Assembly (NCBI RefSeq): GCF_019795295.1
Contig: NZ_JAIMCG010000013.1
Coordinates: 62,001 to 126,000, forward strand
DNA length: 64,000 nt
Origin: Cupriavidus sp. AU9028
GTDB lineage: Bacteria > Pseudomonadota > Gammaproteobacteria > Burkholderiales > Burkholderiaceae
Direction: 5' to 3'
Positions 53,262 to 63,404 of the stretch are shown here, one piece after another. The translations under genes were made by a program, and so were the position numbers. Position 1 is the first letter of the stretch. The number at the start of each line of letters is the position of its first letter. Under the pieces are notes generated by a model, which saw only the letters and a list, made by a program, of their open reading frames with translations, did no database searches and was not told the DNA's origin.

Positions 53262-53918
53262 TCAGCGGATGCCCGCGACGTAGTCGGCCACGGCCTTGAT
53301 CTCGGCGTCCGACATCCGGGCCGCGACCGCTGTCATCACGGCGTTGTTCTTGCGCGCGCCTTGCCGGAAGGCGACCAGCTGCGCTTCGGTGTACTCGGCG
53401 AACTGGCCGCCGATGCGCGGATACTGCGCGGGGATACCGGTGCCGGTCGGCCCGTGGCAGGCCGCACAGGCAGGCACGCCCTTGTCGGCGATGCCGGCCC
53501 GATAGATCTTCTGGCCCAGCTCGATCGTTTCCTTGTTGCGTGCCGTCGCCGGCTTCAGCTGCTGCCGCGCCAGGTACGCGCCGACATCACGCATCTCCTG
53601 CTCGCTCAGCGCCGAGGCGATCGGGGTCATGATCGGGTTGTTGCGCGACTTCTCCTTGAAGTTCTGCAACTGCTTGTGCATGTATTCCGGATGCTGCGCG
53701 GCCAGCTTCGGATTGATCGCCGCGGCGCTATTGCCGGCGGCGCCGTGGCAGCTCAGGCAGGAAGGAACGTTGCGATCGGGAGCACCCTGCGTATAGAGTG
53801 TTTCGCCCCTGGCCGGATCGGCCTTCGCGGCTGGCGCCGCTGCGAATACCACCCCCGTGATGGCCGTTACCGGCAAGGCCAGCGCCACGACAACCAGAAG
53901 CTTCCCAATGCGGTTCAT
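53262..53918 (-). CDS. Di-haem cytochrome c4
   Basis: Periplasmic, membrane-associated electron carrier that links bc1 to terminal oxidases. 218 residues: Sec signal (about 1-26) and two cytochrome c domains with haem motifs CLSCH (about 54-58) and CAACH (about 151-155), each followed by a Met-ligand segment (NPIMTPIASALS and NAVMTAVAARMS). It lies directly upstream of resB, so a cytochrome and its maturation genes are together. Start ATG at 53916-53918. Confidence 0.96.
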   Translation of the reverse strand: MNRIGKLLVVVALALPVTAITGVVFAAAPAAKADPARGETLYTQGAPDRNVPSCLSCHGAAGNSAAAINPKLAAQHPEYMHKQLQNFKEKSRNNPIMTPIASALSEQEMRDVGAYLARQQLKPATARNKETIELGQKIYRAGIADKGVPACAACHGPTGTGIPAQYPRIGGQFAEYTEAQLVAFRQGARKNNAVMTAVAARMSDAEIKAVADYVAGIR

Positions 53919-54374
53919 TCGCACACCTTGTCTGATTTGTTTTGGATACTGTACCGCGTGCCGTTCGGCTTCCCCAGGCGGTGGGGAATCGTCAGGCGGA
54001 CATCCGGGCATACCACGCAAGACCCCAGCGCCGAACTTCCACCAGACGGTCTCTCCGACCGAACGCGGCCTCGGTGATGGCGCCGGGGGGACACCCGGGC
54101 AGCAACCTGCCGGACCGCGGCTTCCGCGTGGTTTGCGCGGCATGCCGAAGGCCGGAAAGGACGCCGCAAGCCACACGACGGAAAGGCCGTAAACCGCGTT
54201 ATTGTACAATAAATCGCTTCCCGGAAATCCCGCCCCGGGGGCGGGCGGCATGACCTGGATCAAACCCCGAGCAGGTGCCGGCAACCCCTCCCCCGACGCT
54301 CGTACAGCCCGGTTCCCGCCGGCGTTTCCGGCCGACTTTCCTTCTCTCTGCGGGCAGCCCACCCGCAGTCGCGC
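53919..54374. promoter_or_regulatory. Divergent promoter region of cytochrome c4 and engB
   Basis: 456-bp gap without a supported gene. It contains the 12-bp palindrome TATTGTACAATA at 54200-54211, which supplies a TACAAT -10 on each strand. Convincing -35 hexamers were not found. The engB leader from there would be about 155 bases, with several GC-rich inverted repeats. Confidence 0.4.
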
Positions 54375-55109
54375 ATGTCCCTACTTCACCAGGCCCGCTT
54401 CTTCACCACCGTCAACCACCTGCGCGATCTGCCAGCCACGGCGGTGCCGGAGGTCGCGTTCGCCGGCCGCTCCAATGCCGGCAAATCGACCGCCATCAAC
54501 GTGCTGTGCAACCAGAAGCGGCTCGCCTTCTCGTCCAAGACGCCGGGCCGCACGCAGCACATCAACTTCTTCGCGGTGGCGCCCGTCAAGGCGCCGGACC
54601 CGCTCGCCTTCCTGGTCGACCTGCCCGGCTACGGATACGCGCAGGTTTCCGGCTCGGCCAAGTATCACTGGCAAGGACTGCTCAGCGACTACGTGCAAAG
54701 CCGGCCGCAGCTCGCGGGGCTGGTGATCATGATGGACGCGCGCCGCCCCTTCACCGACCTCGATTGCCAGATGGTCGAGTGGTTTCTGCCCACCGGCAAG
54801 CCGATCCACGTGCTGCTGACCAAGGCCGACAAGCTCGGCAGCAGCGAAAACGCCCAGGCGCTGCGCGAAACCCGCCGTGTGCTGGCCGACTATGCCGCGC
54901 AGCTGGAGAACCCGCCGCTGATGACGGCACAGCTGTTCTCCAGCCTGAAGCGGCGCGGCATCGAGGAGGCGCAGCGGCATATCGCCGGCTGGCTCGAGCT
55001 GCCCGAGTCGCGCCCCAAGGAAGCGCGCGACGCGGGTTCCGATCGCCCGCGCCCTGTCGACGGTGCCCCGGACCAGGACAGCCAGGACAGCCAGGACAGC
55101 CAGGACTGA
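54375..55109 (+). CDS. engB: Ribosome biogenesis GTPase EngB (YihA/YsxC)
   Basis: Essential TRAFAC GTPase for late assembly of the large ribosomal subunit. 244 residues: G1 GRSNAGKST (31-39), G2 Thr in KTPGRTQ, G3 DLPGYG (82-87), G4 TKADK and G5 [10 protein letters not shown] region. A non-conserved acidic tail (about 215-244) ends in [11 protein letters not shown], encoded by 9-bp tandem repeats (CCAGGACAG from 55073 to 55106). It precedes hemB on the same strand with a 408-bp gap. Confidence 0.96.
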   Translation: MSLLHQARFFTTVNHLRDLPATAVPEVAFAGRSNAGKSTAINVLCNQKRLAFSSKTPGRTQHINFFAVAPVKAPDPLAFLVDLPGYGYAQVSGSAKYHWQGLLSDYVQSRPQLAGLVIMMDARRPFTDLDCQMVEWFLPTGKPIHVLLTKADKLGSSENAQALRETRRVLADYAAQLENPPLMTAQLFSSLKRRGIEEAQRHIAGWLELPESRPKEARDAGSDRPRPVDGAPDQDSQDSQDSQD

Positions 55110-55154
55110 ACCGACGCCGCCGGCCGCGACTGCGGACCGCGACCGCATCGGACA

Positions 55155-55270
55155 AAAAAAACCCCGCTGCCAGGCAACGGGGATCAATGATCCCGCCGTG
55201 AGGCGGGTACCCGCTCAGGGAGGAGTAGCGGGGGACGCAGCGCCGCACCGTGGCGCAACGCAGGGCGTCC
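55155..55270 (-). ncRNA. Candidate small RNA with anti-Shine-Dalgarno loop, engB-hemB gap
   Basis: On the minus strand a transcript of about 116 bases can be drawn. It has four successive hairpins: A, GGACGC..GCGTCC (55270-55233); B, CCCGCT..AGCGGG (55232-55210) with loop ACTCCTCCCTG; C, CCCGCC-TCAC-GGCGGG (55207-55192); D, the terminator CCCCG..CGGGG (55182-55162) followed by eight T. The loop of B is complementary to a Shine-Dalgarno sequence, a feature of several trans-acting sRNA families. No open reading frame with a start site is present on this strand, and no minus-strand gene exists that would need this terminator. I could not match it to a named family. It is not 6S RNA by length or structure. 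Confidence 0.55.
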
Positions 55271-55276
55271 GCGAGT

Positions 55277-55305
55277 ATGATAACGGCCACGCCCAAAAGT
55301 TTAGA
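55277..55305 (-). promoter_or_regulatory. Candidate promoter of the small RNA
   Basis: TATCAT (55277-55282, minus strand) lies seven bases before the first base of hairpin A. The -35 position reads TCTAAA (55300-55305), a weak match. Confidence 0.4.
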
Positions 55306-55511
55306 TTTTCTTTTGGCTTTTTCCGGATTGGCCACAGCCCGCCGCACCTTGCCACCCTCCTCCGGAACGTTGCTCCCCGCCTTCGGTGCGACACGTTCCG
55401 CCGCCCGCGTCAGGCGGACCGGTCCGGTCTCACCGATCGTATCGAACCGTTGTTCGGCTCCCGTGCGTGACAATACGCGGACCGCGAACCACGATCGCTG
55501 CCCAACACTGA

Positions 55512-56510
<999 letters not shown>

Positions 56511-56518
56511 CCGCCCGC

Positions 56519-57814
56519 ATGCAGGTACTCGGCTTTTCCGCGAGCCAGGTGCATCCGCTCGCGTCGCTCGAGGCGGCGCGCGACTTCCTCACCGGCAACG
56601 CCGCCGCCCGCTTCGTCTGGATCGATTGCCCGCAGGCCGACGTCGCCGCCGAGCCGGCAGCGTGGCGCGAGCGGCTGCAGTCGCTGACCGGTGCACCGAT
56701 CCTCGACCTGCATCTGAAGGACGCCCTGAACGTGGCGCATCCGTCGTTCTTCGACACGACCAATGCCTACGACATGGTGATCTTCCGCAAGCTGACCTTC
56801 GAGACCAGTCGGCTGTTCGCCGAGGCCGGACGCGCGGAAGGATTGCCTCTTCCCGGCAACGGGAACGCCAACGGCGTGTCCGGCGCCGCCTCCGCCGCCG
56901 CAGCGGCCGAGGCAACCGGCGGCAACGCCGGGTCCCCTCCCCGGGACGACCGGCCCCCGCCACGCAAGCGCCAGAAGCCCGGCTTCACGCCGGCGCTGGC
57001 GCGCATCGATACCCAGCCGGTCACCTTCTTCGTGTTCGACAACGTCCTCGTCACGGTGCGCCCCGGCCAGTCGCGCACCATCGACCAGGTGCGGCAGCGG
57101 CTGCTCGAACTGGATCGCACGGCCCGCCCCGCCCAGACGCAGGGCGAGCCGCGCCCGCTGAACGGCGGCGCCGCGCTGGTGCATGGCATCCGGCCACCGA
57201 CCCGGCCCGAGGACCTGATGCTGCGGCTGCTCAATGCCATGGTGGACCGCTACCTGGAACTGCGGGCACCGCTGACGCGACAACTGGATCGCTGGCAACG
57301 CGCGCTGCTCAATGCGCGCAGCGGGTTCTCCAGCTGGGAAGGGCTGCTCGATGCCCGCATCCAGCTGCGCCGGCTCGAACATCTGTGCGAGGAGCAGCGC
57401 GACGCACTGCAGGAATTCCGCGACAGCCTGCTCGACAATCGCTACAGCGATCCACAGGGCGATGGCGGCGCCGCGCGCGACGAAGTGCTGCTGGTGCGCA
57501 TCAACGACGTGATGGAGCACATCCTGCGGGTGCTCGCCCATGCGCGGCGGCTGGAGGATTCGATCGAGTCCGCGGTGCAGATCCACTTCTCCGCCGTGGC
57601 GCACCGGACCAACAACACCATGCGCGCGCTGACGATGATCACCGCGCTGTTCATGCCGCTCACGCTGATCACCGGCATCTTCGGCATGAATTTCGAGCGG
57701 ATGCCCTGGCTGGCGCGGCCCGACGGCTTCTGGCTGTCGCTTGGATTGATGGGCGGCGTGATCGTCGCGATCCTGGCGATCGGACTGGTCACCCGGCTGT
57801 TGCGGCGCGAATAG
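56519..57814 (+). CDS. CorA-family divalent cation transporter
   Basis: Inner-membrane pentameric channel of the CorA family, carrying Mg2+ or related ions. 431 residues: N-terminal alpha/beta domain (about 1-210), long coiled stalk helices (about 225-370) and two C-terminal helices, the first ending in the signature IFGMNFERMPWL (GMN selectivity motif). A low-complexity Gly/Ala/Pro insert (about 112-155) interrupts the N-domain. It starts eight bases after hemB and is probably co-transcribed. Which ion it carries is not determined by the sequence. Confidence 0.92.
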   Translation: MQVLGFSASQVHPLASLEAARDFLTGNAAARFVWIDCPQADVAAEPAAWRERLQSLTGAPILDLHLKDALNVAHPSFFDTTNAYDMVIFRKLTFETSRLFAEAGRAEGLPLPGNGNANGVSGAASAAAAAEATGGNAGSPPRDDRPPPRKRQKPGFTPALARIDTQPVTFFVFDNVLVTVRPGQSRTIDQVRQRLLELDRTARPAQTQGEPRPLNGGAALVHGIRPPTRPEDLMLRLLNAMVDRYLELRAPLTRQLDRWQRALLNARSGFSSWEGLLDARIQLRRLEHLCEEQRDALQEFRDSLLDNRYSDPQGDGGAARDEVLLVRINDVMEHILRVLAHARRLEDSIESAVQIHFSAVAHRTNNTMRALTMITALFMPLTLITGIFGMNFERMPWLARPDGFWLSLGLMGGVIVAILAIGLVTRLLRRE

Positions 57815-57868
57815 CGCCGATGCCGGGGCGGCTGCAGGGTTGGCTGCCGGCGTGGCTGCCCGCGTGGA

Positions 57869-59848
57869 TCATGCGTCGGCGGGACCGAACGCCCGCTCCA
57901 GGCTGGCCAGGAAGCGCCCCGCCGCCTGATAGCCGATTACCCGCACCGGCAACTCCCTGCCGTCGGCGCCAAACAGGATGATGCCGGGCGGCCCGAACAG
58001 GCCGAAGCGGCGCAGCAGCGCCTTGTCGTCGGCGTTGTTGGCGGTCACGTCCGCCTGCAGCATCACCACGTCCGCCAGACGCGCCTGCACGCGCGGGTCG
58101 CTGAAGGTGAAGCGCTCCATCTCCTTGCAGCTGACACACCAGTCCGCATAGAAGTCGAGCAACACCGGCTTGCCGGCTGCGCTCGCCGCGGCAACGCGCG
58201 CATCGAGCTCCGCCACCGAGCGCACCCGCTCGAAGCGCACCGCGTGCGCCGCGCCACCCTGGTTGCCGGCGGCGCCCGTTGCCGGCACGGCCGCGCGCAG
58301 CGACAGGTGCGACAGCGGTTGCAGCGGATCCCGGCCGCCGGAGGCCAGCCCCACCAGCAGGATCGCGCCGGCCATCGCCGCCAGCACGCCGAAGCCCTTG
58401 CCCAGCCGCACCAGCGGATGCACGTCGGAGGCAAGTCCATCGAACGCGCGCAGGAAGACCGCCGCCACCAGCAGCAGTGTTGCCCAGCCCAGCATCGACA
58501 CCCACACCGGCAGCACCGGCGCCACCATCCATAGCGCCAGCCCCAGCAGCAGGAAGCCGAAGAAGCGGCGCGTCGCCTCCATCCAGCGTCCCGCGCGCGG
58601 CAGCAGATTGCCGGCACCGACCCCGACCAGCACCAGCGGCACGCCCATGCCCAGCGCCATGGCGAACAAGGCCACGCCGCCCGTCATCGCGTCGCCGCTC
58701 TGCGCGATATAGGCCAGCGCACCGGCCAGCGGCGCCGTCACGCACGGGCCGACGATCAGCGCGGAGATGGCCCCCATCGCCGCCGCCCCGGCGATCTGGC
58801 CGCCTGCACGGCGGTTGGCCGAATCGGTCAGCCTGGACTGCCAGCGCTGCGGCAGCTGCAACTCGTACAGCCCGAACATCGACAGCGACAGCGCCACCAT
58901 CAGGGCGGCAAACAGACCCAGCACCCAGGGCGTCTGCAGTGCCGCGGCAAGGCCCTCCCCGAGCAGGCCGGCGGCAACGCCGACGGCGGTATAGACGACC
59001 GCCATGCCCAGCACATAGGACAGCGATACCAGCAGCGCACGTCCGCGCCGCGCATGCTCGCCGACCACGATCGACGACAGGATCGGCACCATCGGCAACA
59101 CGCAGGGCGTGAAGGTCAGCAGCAGGCCGAGCCCAAAGAACAGCGCCGCGATAGGCAGCAGGTTGCGGCTGGCCAGCGTCCGGGCAATGCGGCCGGTGTC
59201 GTCCAGCGGCGCCGCGGCGCGCGCGGCGGGGCTCGTCGCCGCCGCTGTCCCGGCAGTCGATGCCACGGCGCCGCCGGACGGCACGGACACAGCGGACTGG
59301 CCGCCCTTGCCACCCGGCAGCCAGGCAGGGAGCGCCGCGCCCACCTCGTGCACGCTCTCCATCGGCGGATAGCACAGGCCCTTGTCCGCACAACCCTGGG
59401 ATGTCACCACCAGCGTCCAGCGACCATCCTCCGGTGCCGCCTCGACCGGAATGCGGATGGTCACCGTGTCGCGGTACGTCTCCATCTCCTTGCCGAAGGT
59501 CTCGTCGAACTTGACCTTGCCCTGCGGCAGTTGCGGCTCGCCCAGACGTACGGAGGCCGGCCGCGCCGCAAAGGCAAAGCGCTCCCGATAGAGGTAATAG
59601 CCTTCGGCGACATCGAAGCGCACCTCGATCGTGCGCGGATCGATTTCCCGCGCGGCGAAGCGGAACGCCTGCTCAGGCGGCAGGAAGTCATCATCGCCCG
59701 CCGCCCGCGCCGTCGCCGGCAGCAGCACCAGCGCCGCCAGCAACGCCACCGCCGGCAACCATGACATCAGTACCACGCGCAGCCACGCTGCCGTCACCAT
59801 CTCCTGCCCCGATCGCGCCGCGGGCGCCCACCAGCCGTATTGCGTCAT
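57869..59848 (-). CDS. dsbD: Thiol:disulfide interchange protein DsbD
   Basis: Carries reducing power from cytoplasmic thioredoxin to the periplasm, needed to reduce CXXCH cysteines before haem attachment. 659 residues: signal region, N-terminal domain with the Cys pair in SQGCADKGLCYPPM, a membrane domain with the two active cysteines in TFTPCVLPMVP and IVGPCVTAPLAG, and a C-terminal thioredoxin domain with CVSC in YADWCVSCKEMERF. The ATG at 59846-59848 overlaps the cutA stop by four bases; about 27 residues precede the hydrophobic signal, so an internal ATG (MSWLPAVAL) is an alternative. Confidence 0.95.
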   Translation of the reverse strand: MTQYGWWAPAARSGQEMVTAAWLRVVLMSWLPAVALLAALVLLPATARAAGDDDFLPPEQAFRFAAREIDPRTIEVRFDVAEGYYLYRERFAFAARPASVRLGEPQLPQGKVKFDETFGKEMETYRDTVTIRIPVEAAPEDGRWTLVVTSQGCADKGLCYPPMESVHEVGAALPAWLPGGKGGQSAVSVPSGGAVASTAGTAAATSPAARAAAPLDDTGRIARTLASRNLLPIAALFFGLGLLLTFTPCVLPMVPILSSIVVGEHARRGRALLVSLSYVLGMAVVYTAVGVAAGLLGEGLAAALQTPWVLGLFAALMVALSLSMFGLYELQLPQRWQSRLTDSANRRAGGQIAGAAAMGAISALIVGPCVTAPLAGALAYIAQSGDAMTGGVALFAMALGMGVPLVLVGVGAGNLLPRAGRWMEATRRFFGFLLLGLALWMVAPVLPVWVSMLGWATLLLVAAVFLRAFDGLASDVHPLVRLGKGFGVLAAMAGAILLVGLASGGRDPLQPLSHLSLRAAVPATGAAGNQGGAAHAVRFERVRSVAELDARVAAASAAGKPVLLDFYADWCVSCKEMERFTFSDPRVQARLADVVMLQADVTANNADDKALLRRFGLFGPPGIILFGADGRELPVRVIGYQAAGRFLASLERAFGPADA

Positions 59849-60204
59849 TCCTTGTCCAGATTCCGCGGCGCGACCTCGTCGCGTACCCAACCCAGATACG
59901 CGGGCAATCCCGCCAGCACCGGCACCGCGATCAACTCGGGGACCTCGTACGGATGGACCGCGCGCAGCGCTTGTTCCAGCGCCAGATAGCGACCCCGCGT
60001 CGTCTTGATCAGCAGCGGCCACTCGCTGGCCGATTCCAGCTTCCCCTGCCACCAGTAATGCGATTCGCAGGCGGCGAGGCGGTTCACGCACGCCGCCACC
60101 CGCGCTTCCAGCAGCGCGCGCGCCACGGTCGCCGCCGTATCGGCATCCGGTACCGTCGTCAGTACAAGCAGGACGTCGTCGTCCCGCGGTTCCGCCTGCG
60201 TCAT
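59845..60204 (-). CDS. cutA: CutA1 divalent-ion tolerance family protein
   Basis: 119-residue trimeric CutA1 protein of the ferredoxin-like fold. Typical segments are VLTTVPDADTAATVARALLE, ARVAACVNRL, HYWWQGKLESASEW and VHPYEVPELIAVPV. Originally linked to copper tolerance; the molecular role is unsettled. Coupled to dsbD by a four-base overlap, a conserved neighbour pair. Confidence 0.95.
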   Translation of the reverse strand: MTQAEPRDDDVLLVLTTVPDADTAATVARALLEARVAACVNRLAACESHYWWQGKLESASEWPLLIKTTRGRYLALEQALRAVHPYEVPELIAVPVLAGLPAYLGWVRDEVAPRNLDKE

Positions 60205-60233
60205 CGCCTATCCTCACGTTGCAACCGGCCCGC

Positions 60234-60264
60234 AAAACAAAAGAGCCAGGCATCAGCCTGGCTC
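60234..60264 (-). terminator. Intrinsic terminator of the ribosomal protein operon
   Basis: GAGCCAGG (60243-60250) pairs with CCTGGCTC (60257-60264); the minus strand continues TTTTGTTTTG. It follows the rplQ stop by about 50 bases. Confidence 0.9.
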
Positions 60265-60312
60265 GATTGTAAGCGGTTCGCCAGGCCCTTGCGGGCCAGG
60301 CAGCGGCGGGAC

Positions 60313-60708
60313 TTATTCCGCAGCTTCCTCGGCCGGAGCCTCGGTGATTTCGGGACGGTCGACCAGCTCGACCAGCGCCATCGGCGCGTTGTCGCCCTGG
60401 CGGAAGCCGAACTTCAGGATACGGGTGTAGCCGCCCGGACGGGTCGCGTAGCGCGGGCCCAGTTCGGTGAACAGCTTGGTGACCATGTCGCGGTCGCGCA
60501 GGCGGGCGAACGCCAGACGGCGGTTGGCAACGGTGTCCTTCTTGGCCAGCGTGATCAGCGGCTCGACGACCTTGCGCAGTTCCTTGGCCTTCGGCAGCGT
60601 GGTCTTGATCAGCTCGTGCTGGAACAGCGAGTTGGACATGTTGCGCAGCATCGCGAGACGGTGCGACGAGGTGCGGTTCAGTTTCCGCAAACCATGACGG
60701 TGACGCAT
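60313..60708 (-). CDS. rplQ: 50S ribosomal protein L17
   Basis: 131 residues. The N-terminus [20 protein letters not shown] and the segment [20 protein letters not shown] are diagnostic, with an acidic tail ([10 protein letters not shown]) beyond the E. coli length. Last gene of the alpha operon, followed by a terminator. Confidence 0.98.
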   Translation of the reverse strand: MRHRHGLRKLNRTSSHRLAMLRNMSNSLFQHELIKTTLPKAKELRKVVEPLITLAKKDTVANRRLAFARLRDRDMVTKLFTELGPRYATRPGGYTRILKFGFRQGDNAPMALVELVDRPEITEAPAEEAAE

Positions 60709-60858
60709 GATGATTCCTTTGATTGCAGTGTTTGACCAGCTCTTCTATCGCCAGCGCTCCTGTGGAGTCGCCGGCGCGGGCCGGTAGCGGTTGCACCTTG
60801 CCGGCAGGGCCGGCTCGGCGGTGGCCGATGGCGGACGGCGAACCGTCCGCCACGCGGA

Positions 60859-61839
60859 TTACTTCTCCAGACCTGCGGGCGGCCAGTTCTCGAGCTTCAT
60901 GCCCAGAGTCAGGCCACGGGAGGCGAGGACTTCCTTGATTTCGTTGAGCGACTTGCGACCCAGGTTCGGGGTCTTCAGCAGCTCGTTCTCGGTACGCTGG
61001 ATCAGGTCGCCGATGTAGTAGATGTTCTCGGCCTTCAGGCAGTTGGCCGAGCGCACCGTCAGCTCCAGGTCGTCCACCGGACGCAGCAGGATCGGATCGA
61101 TCTGCGGGGCACGGCTCGACGACGCTTCCGACGACGACTCGGTGCCTTCCAGCGCGGCGAACACCGACAGCTGGTCGACCAGGATGCGGGCCGACTGGCG
61201 AATCGCTTCCTCCGGCGAGATCACGCCGTCGGTTTCGATATTCATCACCAGCTTGTCCAGGTCGGTACGCTGCTCGACCCGAGCGGATTCGACGGCGTAC
61301 GACACACGGCGCACCGGCGAGAACGAGGCGTCCAGCACGATGCGGCCGATCACCTTGGTCGACTCGTCACCGAACTTGCGCACGTTGCCCGGCACGTAGC
61401 CGCGGCCTTGCTCGACCTTGATCTGCATGTCCAGCTTGCCGCCGGCCGACAGATGGGCGATCACGTGGTCGGGGTTGATCACCTCGACGTCGTGCGGCAG
61501 CTCGATATCGGCTGCGGTGACCACACCTTCGCCTTCCTTGCGCAGCGACACCGTGACTTCGTCGCGGTTGTGCAGCTTGAAGACCACGCCCTTCAGGTTG
61601 AGCAGCAGGTTGACGACGTCTTCCTGCACGCCGTCGATGGTGGAATATTCGTGGACCACCCCAGCGATCGTCACTTCGGTCGGGGCATAGCCGACCATCG
61701 ACGACAGCAGCACGCGACGCAGGGCGTTACCGAGCGTATGGCCGTAGCCGCGCTCGAACGGCTCCATCACGACTTTGGCGTGATGATCGCCCAGCGGCTC
61801 GACGGCGATGATTTTTGGCTTGAGGAGTGCTGTTTGCAT
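60859..61839 (-). CDS. rpoA: RNA polymerase alpha subunit
   Basis: 326 residues. The N-terminal assembly domain (about 1-235) contains [22 protein letters not shown] and GAAVT-like [14 protein letters not shown]; the C-terminal domain (about 250-310) has the DNA- and activator-binding segment [20 protein letters not shown] and [19 protein letters not shown]. Complete. The leader contains two hairpins (61904-61952). Confidence 0.98.
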   Translation of the reverse strand: MQTALLKPKIIAVEPLGDHHAKVVMEPFERGYGHTLGNALRRVLLSSMVGYAPTEVTIAGVVHEYSTIDGVQEDVVNLLLNLKGVVFKLHNRDEVTVSLRKEGEGVVTAADIELPHDVEVINPDHVIAHLSAGGKLDMQIKVEQGRGYVPGNVRKFGDESTKVIGRIVLDASFSPVRRVSYAVESARVEQRTDLDKLVMNIETDGVISPEEAIRQSARILVDQLSVFAALEGTESSSEASSSRAPQIDPILLRPVDDLELTVRSANCLKAENIYYIGDLIQRTENELLKTPNLGRKSLNEIKEVLASRGLTLGMKLENWPPAGLEK

Positions 61840-61903
61840 TAGGTTGTCCTTTTCAATACCCTCGGCTCGTTACACCGATAAGGCTGACCTTTGGAACCTG
61901 AAA

Positions 61904-61952
61904 CCCATCGTACGATGGGCAATAAGCCCGGCGCGCGAAAGCGCGCCGGGCT
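61904..61952 (-). promoter_or_regulatory. Two adjacent hairpins between rpsD and rpoA
   Basis: On the minus strand a very strong GC stem (61952-61925, AGCCCGGCGCGC / GCGCGCCGGGCT) is followed by TTATTG and then the 16-bp palindrome CCCATCGTACGATGGG (61919-61904). The pair could act as an attenuator, a processing site or an S4 autoregulatory target. The T-run is too short for a strong terminator. Confidence 0.5.
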
Positions 61953-62011
61953 GAAGTAGGAGCTCGACGATAATGCGCAAGCTGGCGCCGTATGCGTACG
62001 GACCGCTGCGA

Positions 62012-62635
62012 TCAACGCGAATAAAGTTCGACGATCAGGCTCTCGTTGATGTCACCCGAGATATCGGCGCGATCCGGGGCCTGCTTGAAGGTGCCTTCGA
62101 ACTTCTTGGCATCCACGGACACCCAGGTCGGGAAACCGGTCTGCTCAGCCAGCGACAGCGCTTCGGCGATACGGACCTGCTTCTTCGACTGCTCGCGGAT
62201 CGACACGATGTCGCCAGCCTTGATCTGCGCCGACGGCACGTTCAGGGTCTGGCCGTTCACCAGGATCGCCTTGTGCGAAACCAGCTGACGGGCTTCCGCG
62301 CGGGTCGAACCGAAGCCCATGCGGTAGACGACGTTGTCCAGACGCGATTCCAGCAGTTGCAGCAGGTTTTCACCGGTGTTGCCCTTGCGGCGGTCAGCTT
62401 CGGCGAAGTAGCGACGGAACTGACGCTCCAGCACGCCGTAGATGCGCTTGACCTTCTGCTTTTCACGCAGCTGGGTACCATAGTCCGAGGTACGGGCGCC
62501 CGAGGTGCGGCCATGCTGGCCAGGCTTGCTGTCCAGCTTGCACTTGTCGGCGAGCGAGCGGCGTGCGCTCTTCAGGAACAGATCGGTGCCTTCACGGCGG
62601 GAAAGTTTGGCCTTCGGGCCGGTATAACGTGCCAC
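62012..62635 (-). CDS. rpsD: 30S ribosomal protein S4
   Basis: 207 residues, primary 16S rRNA binder and 30S assembly initiator. The S4 domain includes [20 protein letters not shown] and [15 protein letters not shown]. It is the form without the four-cysteine zinc motif. The start codon is GTG (62633-62635) preceded by AAGGAAG. It lies 342 bp from rpsK, an unusually long gap for this operon. Confidence 0.98.
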   Translation of the reverse strand: MARYTGPKAKLSRREGTDLFLKSARRSLADKCKLDSKPGQHGRTSGARTSDYGTQLREKQKVKRIYGVLERQFRRYFAEADRRKGNTGENLLQLLESRLDNVVYRMGFGSTRAEARQLVSHKAILVNGQTLNVPSAQIKAGDIVSIREQSKKQVRIAEALSLAEQTGFPTWVSVDAKKFEGTFKQAPDRADISGDINESLIVELYSR

Positions 62636-62977
62636 GTTATCTTCCTTGCTGATCGATCGCGGCGCCTGTCAGCGCGTCGCGAGTCCGCCGCATCATTCTC
62701 GAGGCAAATGGCACGAGAAAACGGCGAACGGTGGGCTTATCAACACGCGTCACCGGATGGGACGCGCAACAAATGGGACCGACTGGGAACAGCCGCGGCA
62801 CAGCCGCAGCGGCTCCCTCGCTCTCAGACCATGCGTGGACAGGCGCTCGGCGCCAGCCGCGCCCGGCAGCGAACCGGACCGGCACGAAACCGGATGGCTG
62901 AAAAAGGCAGCATTCTATCACAACGAAGCCGCGATCGGAAATTCCGATGCGGCTTCGCTGGGAGGGACGGCTTTCGC
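62636..62977 (-). promoter_or_regulatory. rpsK-rpsD gap with hairpin and candidate internal promoter
   Basis: No supported gene. On the minus strand, 22 bases after the rpsK stop, GAAGCCGC and GCGGCTTC frame a long hairpin (62956-62925). Overlapping it, TTCCGA (62935-62940), 17 bases, and TAGAAT (62912-62917) form a weak promoter that would serve rpsD-rpoA-rplQ. The remaining 270 bases to rpsD are GC-rich and featureless. Confidence 0.4.
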
Positions 62978-63379
62978 TTAGATGCGACGACGCTTCGGCG
63001 GACGGCAGCCGTTGTGCGGCACCGGCGTGACGTCTTCGATTACGGCGATCTTGATGCCCAGCGCGTTCAGTGCGCGGACAGCCGATTCACGACCCGGGCC
63101 CGGGCCCTTGATGCGCACTTCCAGGTTCTTGATACCCTGGTCCTGCGCGACGCGGCCGGCGTTCTCGGCAGCGACCTGGGCAGCGAACGGGGTCGACTTG
63201 CGCGAACCCTTGAAGCCCTGGCCACCGGAGGTCGCCCACGACAGGGCGTTGCCCTGGCGGTCGGTGATCGTGATGATGGTGTTGTTGAACGAAGCGTGAA
63301 CGTGCGCGATGCCGTCAGCAATGTTCTTCTTGACCTTCTTACGCGCGCGCTGGGCGGCGTTGTTCGGACCTTTTGCCAT
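62978..63379 (-). CDS. rpsK: 30S ribosomal protein S11
   Basis: 133 residues. [21 protein letters not shown] and [18 protein letters not shown] are diagnostic, and the C-terminus ends [17 protein letters not shown]. Platform protein of the 30S subunit. 25 bp after rpsM. Confidence 0.98.
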   Translation of the reverse strand: MAKGPNNAAQRARKKVKKNIADGIAHVHASFNNTIITITDRQGNALSWATSGGQGFKGSRKSTPFAAQVAAENAGRVAQDQGIKNLEVRIKGPGPGRESAVRALNALGIKIAVIEDVTPVPHNGCRPPKRRRI

Positions 63380-63404
63380 TAGTTATCTTCCTCTGCCTTC
63401 GGCT

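Noticed and set aside
55155-55270. 6S RNA or another named housekeeping RNA in the engB-hemB gap
   Set aside because: A CCCTGAGC string recalls 6S RNA, but the predicted RNA is too short and is a chain of hairpins rather than one long bulged helix.
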